DNA of 17,808 nucleotides. It comes from Jimgerdemannia flammicorona. Taxonomy: Eukaryota > Mucoromycota > Endogonomycetes > Endogonales > Endogonaceae. The notes below the pieces were generated by a model. That model did no database searches, was not told where the DNA came from, and was given only the letters and a program-made list of their open reading frames with translations. The translations under genes were made by a program, and so were the position numbers. How positions within the stretch are numbered: position 1 is the stretch's first letter; each line of letters opens with the position of its first letter. The stretch spans positions 1-17,808 of the forward strand of contig RBNI01002681.1 in NCBI GenBank assembly GCA_003990745.1, written 5' to 3'. Below are positions 1-8,135 of the stretch, piece by piece.

Positions 1-61
1 AAAAAAAAAAGGCAACCAACTTGTATAAAATACCCCAGAGATAAGAGTGAATAAACCTCAG

Positions 62-235
62 TCTGAAATACAAACACCAAAGAAGCCTCTAAAGATTGAG
101 CATTGGTCCCCTTTCCACTCTGGTCCACTTTCCAATACAAAGAATGAGTCCAAAATACAAATACCAAAGAAGCCTCTAAAGATTAAGCATTGGTCTCCTT
201 TTCTCTCCAGTTCACTTTCTGATACAAAGCTGAAG
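62..235 (+). repeat. Two 87-bp direct repeats (29-codon period)
   Basis: Unit 1 (62-148) and unit 2 (149-235) align over their full length, sharing for example 'accaaagaagcctctaaaga'. The 87-bp period is a multiple of three, so the frame open at 47-277 carries two 29-residue repeats sharing the core PKKPLKI.HWSPF. This suggests the tract once encoded a repetitive protein. The function is unknown. Confidence 0.8.
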
Positions 236-518
236 ATTTGTTGTCAAAGTTCAAGAAAGAACTTTGCTACCTTTTGAAGAGCAATATGCTGCTTAAGGAA
301 TAAGCTACACTATTAGTTCATTTGCCAGATAAGCCTGAAGATTTCTGCCTTTCTGCCACCTAAGAAAGCTACCTTGCTCAAGTCAGTTTCTGATACAACT
401 TTGCAGTGAATCTGTTTGTGCAAATGAAGCCAGTCTCTGATGCAACTTTGCTAAGAGACCCTTCCCAAAAGCCACCAGTTGTATTTCCCAGTTGAATCTA
501 CTGCTTTCAAGAAGAATT

Positions 519-900
519 CTGCTGATTCAGGAAGAATCTGTGATATTTGAGTTATCCAAGTTATTCATTTGTTCCCAGTGAGCCCAGTAGAGAAAAACCC
601 ACTACCAGTACAATTCCCAGTAAGCTGCTGATTCAGGAAGAATCTGTATCATCCTCTATTTCCAAAGAATTGCCAAGTTATTATTCCCAGAGAGCCAGAT
701 TCAGGAGAATCTACACCAAATCAAGTTATCTAGAAATTGCATACTTTTGGAGATCATCATGCTATATAGAGATTATTACACAGAAATCACATAAGGAGAA
801 CTGCCAAATTGCCAGAGATTGTTATGCTACAAAAGATCATTATGTGGAAATTGTATACTTTTGGAACCAAGACCATTATGCTGAGATTGCTGTACTATAT
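519..900 (+). repeat. Imperfect dispersed direct repeats
   Basis: The word ctgctgattcaggaagaatc occurs at 519 and 625, 106 bp apart. The word gaaattg.atacttttgg occurs at 733 and 847, 114 bp apart, followed in both places by similar text ending in a gagatt word. The spacings differ and neither is an exact multiple of the 87-bp unit upstream, so this is a loose family of local duplications rather than one array. Confidence 0.6.
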
Positions 901-1596
901 ATGAAAATCTACCAATTCCCAGTTAACCTAAGAAGGAAACCTGTTCACAAATTGCTGCTACACCCAGAGAACTGTCCCAATAAGGAAACCTGATAAAATC
1001 AGCCATTATATCCAGATTGACTATTATCTTACTAAATACCAACAAGAACCTCAGAAATCTTTAAATATTTTGTTGTTTTTGCCAAAGTAACTAAGGGCTC
1101 AAGCCAAACTATACCAATCTCCAATCTTGTAATTTGCCTCCATTGAGCCAGACATATTACATTTGGGGGCTCAACTGGAAAAATTTCGAAATTGACATGA
1201 CTTTTTAGCTCATAAGAACTTACAGTCAAACTGGATACATTAGATATAACACCAATCTCTACCACTATAGGAGAACTAGTTATTACCAGCATCTGGACAG
1301 GAAGAGAAGTAATCACATCAAGACTTGCCAACTATCCAGCATCAGAAGGATCCCAATCAGAGACCAGAACTCTCAAATATAGTTGCATAGTCAACTACCT
1401 TCCAAGAAGTTACCACTAAGGTACAAAGCTGATTCAGAGGACAAGGTCTCTTCACTTGAACAGAAGTATATCTCTTGTCCACTCTTCCCCCAACTTATGA
1501 CCAAGATAGGTACCAATTTCCAAGACAACAAGAAATCAATAACTGTGAACATCATTTCTGAGCAATGAGATATTGTAACCATAGAAGACACACAGA

Positions 1597-2007
1597 TTGC
1601 TGAGACTGCAGGCATTGAAGATTCACCTCAGTCATGATGTTGTGATCCATATCTTGAAGAGAGGAGACAATAGATGGCAGATCCAAAAAAGCCAGATCAA
1701 GAAGCCAGAAAGAAGGACTCTCAAGATCTATAATTTAGAAGAATATATCCTAGCTCTTATCAGACATACAACCTATCAAGGATGGATAGAAGATGCTACC
1801 AACTTCATGAAAGCCCTAGACCCAACAGGAAGAAGAGAAATCAACTATCTCCAAGACCCCTCTACTGAAGCCAGATGGCCACACCTCAACCTCAGAGCCT
1901 GAAGGCTCTCTGCTAGTAGAGCTTCAGCCTTAAGACAGCCTGAACTCAGCAAGAATATTGCTGAGTATACTCTACTGCATCCCAAGGCCAAACCCCCGAC
2001 CAAAGCC
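1597..2007 (+). pseudogene. Unrecognised coding stretch in front of the dUTPase domain
   Basis: The frame that encodes the dUTPase is open upstream, from about 1597, apart from one TGA at 1903-1905. It reads as a Lys/Arg-rich region and then a stretch containing GWIEDATNFMKAL. This continuity suggests it is part of the same polyprotein, between Gag or protease and dUTPase. I do not recognise the domain. No catalytic aspartic-protease triad is visible. The frame starts at an internal codon, so no start site is proposed. Confidence 0.45.
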
Positions 2008-2373
2008 CACCCAGAGGATGTAGGATATGATCTTCACAGTTTGGAGGATAAATCTATCAAGCCTGGAAAAACATTCATGATCGAAACTGGACTAACTATG
2101 CAGCCACCTCAAGGAGCTTACATCCAACAGATCTCAAGATCTGGACTTGTCAGACAAGGAATAACTATGGAAGGAGGATCTGTTGACCCAGGATATATAG
2201 GCAAAATCAAGGTCATTCTACACAACAGTAGTACAGAATAACACCAAATCATTAGAGGACAGAAGATTGCTCAAGTAGTCTTTATAAAGGTCAAGATGCC
2301 ATAATTAAAAGAAGTCTCTGAACTGAATGAAGGAACAAGACAAGCTAAAGGATTTGGAAGTTCAGATAAGAAA
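2008..2373 (+). pseudogene. dUTPase-like domain of a Ty3/gypsy polyprotein (decayed)
   Basis: dUTPases hydrolyse dUTP to dUMP and pyrophosphate, limiting uracil in DNA; a copy inside a retroelement polyprotein would act during reverse transcription. All five motifs of the trimeric dUTPase fold can be read in one frame. Motif 1 is GYDLHS near 2023. Motif 2 is GAYIQQISRSGL. Motif 3 is SVDPGYIGKIKVILHN, keeping the catalytic Asp and Tyr. Motif 4 is GQKIAQVVF. Motif 5 is GFGSSDK near 2350-2370. Two in-frame TAA stops, at 2239 and 2302, break the frame after motifs 3 and 4, so no full enzyme can be made. The reading frame runs on past the domain to about 2500 and joins the pre-RT linker. The Arg usual after the motif 3 Tyr is Ile here. 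Confidence 0.88.
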
Positions 2374-2809
2374 GAAGTACATCTCCTTCAATTCAACTAC
2401 CTCAAGAGGAATATCACTCAGCAAGTGTATCACCAATTAGTTAAACTACATAAGAATCTTATCCTGGAATCTGGAGAACAAACCACCTTCACTACCTGAC
2501 CCGGAATCTTTTCTTTGAACCCAATGAAAATATCCCACACCTGGATATAGAAGGACACACATTCCCTGATAAGATGAATCTGGTACACTCCTGAGCAACC
2601 AACCAAAGTTGGGAAACCATCATCTTGTCAAAAGGAACCAACATAGGACATCTGGTGCCTTTTCTCAGCCAAACTTATAGAGAAGTTTATGAATTAAACT
2701 TATTGGGAAATGCCAAAAGGTCTCAGAAGAAAGGTAAGGCCCTTCTGTGACCCAGGAGACAGTGAAGCCTTCCACCAATATTGGAGAAGAATTGACACCC
2801 CAACAATAG
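2374..2809 (+). pseudogene. Linker between dUTPase and reverse transcriptase
   Basis: The dUTPase frame continues to a TGA near 2500. A second frame then reads a segment containing IPHLDIEGHTFPDKM, later KGTNIGHLVPF. The latter resembles the 'KGxxIGxLxPF' strand found shortly before the RT in many gypsy-type polyproteins. Several stops and at least one frameshift are present. The stretch bridges two identifiable pol domains on the same strand, so I treat it as pol sequence rather than spacer. Confidence 0.5.
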
Positions 2810-3674
2810 CAACAACTAGTAGAACTTCTCAATAAATATCAAGATATCTTCACTACTGATTATGGCAACTTGCCACACAATCCATCATATCACTATAGCA
2901 TAAATACAGAAAATGCAACACCCATCTAGCAGAAATCCTATAGAATACCCCACCACCTAAAAACATTTGAAAAGGAGCACATTCAAAAACTCTTAAAGAA
3001 TGGAGTTATCTGACCCTCCATCAGCCCCTGGGCCAGCCTTACACTTATTGTATCAAAGAAAGGAGGATGGAGTCTCTGTGTAGATTACAGGAAACTCAAT
3101 TCAGTGACTGAAAAGAATGTCTATCCCCTGTCCAGAATTGATGACCTTTTGGATCAGTTACAAGATGCCAGATACTTCAGCAGTATGGACCTTTTTGCAG
3201 AATTCCACAAGATCTCTATGGACCCAAAAGACATTCAAAAGACACCTAGGAAAACTGTTTGAATACCTCTGAATACCCTTTGGACTTTGCAATGCACCCC
3301 CCACCTTTCAGAGGATGACAAATTCAGTCTATACCTCTTTGATCTACTACTATCTGATTGTATACATGGATGATTCCAACATCTATTCAGCCAACTTTGA
3401 AGAACATCTGCACCACCTAGAGGAATTATTCAAGCTCACCCACAAGAACCACCTGAGACTCAATGCTAAGAAATGTTATTTTAGGAAACAGAAACTTGAA
3501 TTCCTTGGATTTATAGTTTCAAAAAAAGGAATCTATACAGATCCAAAGAAAACTGAGAAGATCAACAATTGGCCAGTACTCAAGACCCCAAAGGAAATAC
3601 TATCATTTCTGATGCTAGTATCCTACTGCAGAAGTTTTATTAAGAACTTTGCCCAAATTACTGTCCCAAATTGA
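2810..3674 (+). pseudogene. Ty3/gypsy reverse transcriptase (decayed)
   Basis: The polymerase domain of a Ty3/gypsy LTR retrotransposon copies element RNA into cDNA in cytoplasmic virus-like particles. Motifs in order are KNGVI*PSISPWAS, VDYRKLNSVT, YPLSRIDDLLDQL, RYFSSMDL, IPFGLCNAPPTFQRM and the catalytic YLIVYMDD at about 3352-3375. After these come the conserved KCYFRKQKLEFLGFIVS and the thumb and connection with YCRSFIKNF. The frame is broken by TAG at 2927, TGA at 3011, a frameshift near 3231 and TGA at 3270. Family alignments usually have Arg at the 3011 position (GVIRPS), so CGA to TGA is likely there. It shares strand and order with the upstream dUTPase. Confidence 0.93.
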
Positions 3675-3747
3675 GTCCTTCTCAAGAAAGAAGTATTTTA
3701 CAAATAGACAGAATTATAAGATAAAGTCTTCAACAGCTATCTTTCTC
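3675..3747 (+). pseudogene. Start of the RNase H connection, truncated by LINE A
   Basis: After the RT, one frame continues as VLLKKEVFYK*TEL*DKVF. This resembles the 'LLKK...F.WTEE...AF..LK' opening of the gypsy RNase H region, with the Trp replaced by TAG. The match stops close to 3747, where sequence homologous to the start of LINE copy B begins. I found no continuation of RNase H or integrase elsewhere in the window. Confidence 0.6.
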
Positions 3748-3819
3748 CACTATAATTCACATTACACACACTTTCACAACATACTTTCAAGTCGTTTATT
3801 GGAGAAAGGTACTAAGGCA

Positions 3820-5849
3820 ATGTCATCCAGCAAGCAAGCAGAGATATATACTAGGTCAGGTGGACCTGGGGCCTTCAACTGGCAGCATGTCAGGAGAGGG
3901 TATAAACTGGGGATGGGGTCTTTCGGAGGTCTGAGTGGGCAGAGCAGCTCCAGCAGTGGAAGTGGCACTAGTGGTGGGGCTGGAGAGCAGACAGAAGGAG
4001 CTTTGCGGACATGCTGAGAAATGGTGGTTGGCTGGTAGGGTCTCGGGGTGGGCAGGTGGGGGGAAAGAGGAAGCAGAAGGTTGGGGGAGGTACTGGTTCT
4101 CTGCCAGTAGGTAGTAGGGCTGATGGGGTGGCTACTGAGAGTAGTGATGGGACTGCTGATGGTGGCATGACTGGGAATCTGGCAAAAAATCCAGATATGA
4201 TGGCTGATGGTGGGGCTGGGCAGATGGGCCCAAAGTGGAAGGGAGATCTGGCTGATGGTGTGATGGGGTGGGTGGTGGCACCATTACTCAAGAAGTCAAT
4301 CTTGGAGTTTGCAGCTACTTTGTGTTTCTGAGACTTGGTGATGACTGCGAGAATGGTCCTGGGGCTTGTCTCACAGCAGGTGGCTGGGGCAGTCTCAGTG
4401 AAATTTCTGAAGGGGCTGGAGGGAGTTGAGGTGGGCTTTGAGGAGGCAGGCCCACTGAAGGAGGCACTGAAGACTGGAGTGGTGGTCAGGGAAGTGATGG
4501 TCCCTATGGTGCATTGCCTTAGGTGAGATCTCAGGATGGTGCAGTTGATAGTGAAGAGAGTGCCTATGGTGACAAAGATGGAGACTAGGAGGAGGGTGGA
4601 AGAGGTGATGGTGGAGTATGGTGATGTAGTAGATATCAGCTTCCAGGTGTGAGAGGGGATGGCAATCAGGACAGGTGATGTCGATGTCAGGATTAGGCTG
4701 GCAGGGAGGGAGGCAACAGGGAAGGCAAGTGACTGGCCCTCAGTGTTGATGTGGGGGGCATTTGTCTGTAAGGTGTTGAGGGTGAAGGAGAGTGAAGAGG
4801 AGGAGGAGAACTTGTTGGAAGCACTGAAGGAGTTGAGTGGTGTAGTTGAATAGCAAGTGAAGGTCTGGAAGTGCTATGTGGAGTCAACACACCTGGAGGT
4901 TGTAGGGGGGAAGCATGTCCACACTGGCAAGAGGCAGTGGGAGCAGGCCCAGGGACATATGAGGCAGAGGGCGCTTTTGGCCAGTATGAAAGAAGGGGTG
5001 GAGAAGAAGATGGATGGAGATGAGGAGTCTAGGAGCACTGAAGCCAGCATCTGGGCTGGCAAGAGAGGGGAGGAGGTAGAGGTGAACAGGGATGGGGCTG
5101 GGAAGATGCTGAGCAAGGACCCCTATGCGGACAATACATTCGAGGTCTGGAAGGAGGAGTCAGATGATGCCACCCCCCCCCCTCTTGTCAGGAGGGGTCC
5201 AGTTGCAAAGAGAGGGACAGCAGAGGATATGCTGATACAGGGTGCCCAGTGAGTACACTTTGGGGTCCCTGATGTGATGAAAGGGGGTCAGATGGTGGCT
5301 GTGGGTGAGGATTAGCTAGTGGATGTCCCAGAAGAGGAGTGGGATGAGGCTGCCAGTGTAGAAGCAGATACCATGATGTTGGATGCAGGGTAGCTGGGAA
5401 CTTCAGAAGAGAAGGAGGTGGGGAACCTGCTTTGAATGAGCAAAGTGATGGACAACCTTGCAGCTAAGATGTTGGGGGAATTGGATTTGTGGGTAATGCC
5501 TGAGGAATATTGGGCTAGGATTCTGCATGGCAATGGAGTGGTAGAGGCTTTGAGGGGGGAGATTCTTGCAGTTTTCCTGGAGGAGGAGGGATATGAGGTG
5601 GATACAGCAAGAAAGGCTGAGTTGGCAGTTGTTGCTGGTGAGCAGGCTGCCTACTATTGGGCAGAAAATCATGGTTTACAGCTCTGGCAGGAGGCCTGTC
5701 TAGAGTATTGGGAGAACTTTGAGGAGAAAGAGGATGGGGCACTGGTTGAACTTCTGGGAGAGTTGGAGGCACAGGAAGCTGAAGCAAAGGGACTGGTTGC
5801 AGAACATGACTTGGACTTGATATAGGAGGAGTTGAATGAGGATCTGTAG
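3820..5849 (+). pseudogene. LINE copy A ORF1 (decayed)
   Basis: ORF1 proteins of LINEs bind element RNA in the RNP; no zinc knuckle or RRM is recognisable here. An ATG at 3820 opens a 65-codon Gly/Ser-rich frame that stops at TGA 4015. A second frame (-1 relative) takes over at about 3999 with SFADMLRN and runs to TAG 5847-5849. In-frame stops are at 4329, 4524, 4650, 4851, 5250, 5313, 5391, 5433 and 5823. Copy B reads through every one except 4650, which is also a stop there. The protein has a Gly-rich N-terminus, a hydrophobic Val/Met-rich middle, acidic EEEE runs near 4800 and an acidic C-terminal part with EEYWARILHGNGVVEALRGE. Its homology to copy B at protein level is the main support. 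Confidence 0.75.
5179..5197 (+). repeat. Hairpin-capable inverted repeat in LINE A ORF1
   Basis: CCCCTC (5179-5184), a 7-base loop, then GAGGGG (5192-5197) form a perfect 6-bp stem. It abuts a run of ten C (5173-5182). The same arrangement is kept in copy B at 9477-9495. It encodes Pro-Pro-Leu-x-Arg-Arg-Gly, so conservation may simply reflect the protein. Confidence 0.6.
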
Positions 5850-5880
5850 AGAGTGGGTTTGATGAATAACATTATTTCCT

Positions 5881-6660
5881 ATAAATAGTATAACTAACAT
5901 TTTCTTACTGAATGTAAATGGGTTATAGAGATCTGGGAGACATAAGAACATTTTTACTTGGCTCAAGGGGCTGGAGGCTGATCTCTTTTTACTATAAGAT
6001 GTATGGTGTGAGGATGAGGATGATCAGGTGGAGTGGACTAGGGAATAGGGTGGGACTACTGCTTGGTTTGGTAAGGTGGCAATTTTGGTGAAAAAGGGTA
6101 GAGGGGATTTGGGTGGAATCAGGAGCTGAGAGGATTGCTTGGTCTAGAGAGAATGGCATCAGTCAGGGTGGGAGTTGGTGAGGGTTAGCTCCTGCTACTG
6201 CTCTGCAGCTAGGAGTGAGATGATTGCATAGATTATGGAGCTACTGGAGGAGGGTATTCTCTAGGAGGAAGGCATAGCTGTCCTTGGTGATGATTTTAAT
6301 AGAGTTAGGGATCTGCAACTAAACAGGACTGATAGAGAGAGGAACGTAGGTAGGAGAAGTGGTGGCCTGGATGATGGGAGGAAGTGGAGAATCTTAGCTC
6401 CTTGGGAGATATGGGCAGAATGTGGTGGAGCAATACCAGAGTATACACACATTGGGTGAATGGCTTGGGTATGAGGATTGACTGGATTCTGACTGCCGAA
6501 TGTTGGGGTACTGATGTTTGGCAGTCATTAGAGGTGGAGTGGTGCCCATGGTCTGATCACTGGGGACTGTTAGGGCAGGGGCAGTTTGGGGGAAGTGGAG
6601 ATGGACCCAGACATTGGCACCTTAACTCCTCCCTGCTGGCTGAGAAGGGGTTGTGAGACT
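5881..6660 (+). pseudogene. LINE copy A ORF2, AP-type endonuclease part (decayed)
   Basis: The N-terminal exonuclease-endonuclease-phosphatase domain nicks target DNA to prime reverse transcription. Recognisable pieces in order are LLNVNGL near 5905, EADLFLL*DVWCEDEDD, VLGDDFNRVRD near 6278-6310 (the GDFN motif, here DDFN), MRIDWIL near 6471, and WSDHWGL near 6552 (catalytic SDH). Multiple stops and frameshifts break the frame. The start that is ATG in copy B (10179) is ATA here (5881). The residue usually Glu in the 'LLQE' motif is Asp (copy B has Asn). It follows ORF1 by about 30 bp on the same strand. Confidence 0.85.
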
Positions 6661-8071
6661 CATGAGTGGAAGACATCCAGGCAAAGGTTCCTCTCTAGAA
6701 GTGTGAGGGTTTGTCTGTGGGTATCTGCTGGATGAGATTGAAGGAGGCTGCAAGGGTCTATTGGGGAGAAGCAGGCAGAGAGGCTGGGAGACAGAGGAGG
6801 AAGCACATGCAGGGTGCTTTAAATAGGCTGAGGAGATTGCAGATAGAATGGGCTGATTTACTTACCTCTGATGGAATGGAGGATTAGCAGTTGGAGTAGG
6901 TGAAACTGAAAGTAGTAGAACTACAACAGGTGTTAAGAGAGGAGGAGGAGACTCATATGTGGGGAATGGCAGCCAGGCTCAGGTGGCAGAGACTTGAGGA
7001 GGAAGAGTGGCCTACTAGGTATTTGTCTAGGCTCCTCAAAGCTAGGAGGGTACGTCATCAGTGGGATGGGGTCTTTGATGCTGAGGGTGATGTGGTACAT
7101 GGTACACAACAGATCCTGGGAGTTTTGAAGGAGAGATGGCAGGGTCTGTAGAGTGAGAAAGAAGGGAGTACTGATGAAGAGGCAATTGGAGACACATTGG
7201 AGGAGTGGGAGCCACTGCAGGTTGAGGGTCTGGGTGATCTGATCTTCCCAGTCCAAGAGGAGGAGATCCAGAGAGTCCTTACAACCACTAAGCTTGGGAC
7301 AGCACCAGGGGAGGATGGGTTGCCTTGGGACTTCTGGAAGAAGATGGCAAAGGTTCCTGGAATTTAGAAGAGATGACTACTCTCTGCGACCATGTTCTTC
7401 TGTATGGCAAGTGGATTGGAGAGCAGAACTTAGGGCTGGTGGCCTTATTATACAAAGATAAGGGGAGGAGGGAGGATTGGAAGAACTGGAGACTAATCAT
7501 TCTACTGAATATAGACAGGAAGATGGTGACTAAGATAATTGTCACTATGCTACAGAAGGTTGCCCAACAGGTGCTGGGTAAGGAGCAGTGGGGCTTTGTT
7601 GGAGGCAGGCTGATAAGGGATGGGACTACATGGGTGCATGGGGTCATTGAAGGGGCATGGGCCTGTGGATTGGATGGTAGATTGGTCTTCTTGGATCAGG
7701 AGAAGGCCTATGATGTATGGCAGGTTTGGCTGGGAAAGGTGCTGGATAGAATTGGTATTCCTTCATGATTTCGGGCTTCTATGCTGAAGCTGTTAGAGGG
7801 CAGCCAGGCAGCATTGATGTGTAATGGTCACCAGGGTCTGGCTTTTCCCTTGGGAAGAGGAGTTCCCCAGGGGGACCCTCTGTCTCCTATTCTATATACC
7901 CTTTCATTGGAACCTTTGATGGATAGGATTTGCCAGAAGGTGGTTGAGCTCTCTATATATGGTATAGTGTGGAAGGTGGGGGCTCTTGCTGATGACATGG
8001 TGGTTGGACTTAGTTTGGTGGCAGATGTTGAAGCACTACAAGAGACAGTAGAATGCACCTTCAACTCTATA
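6661..8071 (+). pseudogene. LINE copy A ORF2, reverse transcriptase part (truncated)
   Basis: This is the LINE RT. A Trp/Arg/Glu-rich linker (6661-7230) leads into the RT. Motifs are EEIQRVLTTTKLGTAPGEDG near 7263-7320, then after a frameshift near 7365 NWRLIILLNIDRKM (about 7480), GFVGGRLIRD (about 7592), VFLDQEKAYD (about 7685), GRGVPQGDPLSPILY (about 7853) and ALADDMV (about 7984), the ADD catalytic pair. A TGA at 7766 interrupts the frame. The domain ends about 25 codons after ADD, where copy B begins, so thumb and C-terminus are missing. The family assignment is firm; inactivity is certain from stops, frameshift and truncation. Confidence 0.93.
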
Positions 8072-8135
8072 TAATTCATGTTACAATACTTCAAGCAATA
8101 GTTTCGACACAACTAGGAGAAAAGGTACTATCACT

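Larger units (their letters stand above)
1..1596 (+). other. Decayed repeat-rich tract upstream of the gypsy pol
   Basis: No gene is recognisable here. The + strand has short open stretches (47-277 and 547-993), but they begin at GTG and TTG rather than ATG. They read as Lys/Pro/Ser-rich, repetitive protein. Several internal direct repeats are present and are listed separately. From about 1030 to 1596 I see no motif; in particular I could not find a retroviral-type aspartic protease motif (DTG or DSG). By position this tract could hold the gag or leader of the element whose pol follows, but no zinc knuckle or LTR end was identified. CpG is absent from 1 to 1186, so the tract shares the mutational history of the transposon block. 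Confidence 0.4.
3748..8071 (+). mobile_element. LINE (non-LTR retrotransposon) copy A, 3' truncated
   Basis: The element has a short 5' leader of about 70 bp, an ORF1, an AP-type endonuclease and an RT, the classic two-ORF LINE layout. The left end is set by alignment with copy B: both begin around ctat(at)aattca (about 3748 and 8071) and run collinear with an offset near 4,300 bp. The element stops just after the catalytic RT motif, lacking the RT thumb, any C-terminal domain, the 3' UTR and a tail. The + strand is G-rich and C-poor throughout. In fungi, two-ORF LINEs with an AP endonuclease mostly belong to the Tad group; that assignment is a guess without a tree. Confidence 0.88.

Noticed and set aside
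1..10. A10 at the window start as a retroelement tail
   Set aside because: The sequence to the left is not visible, so no element end can be argued.
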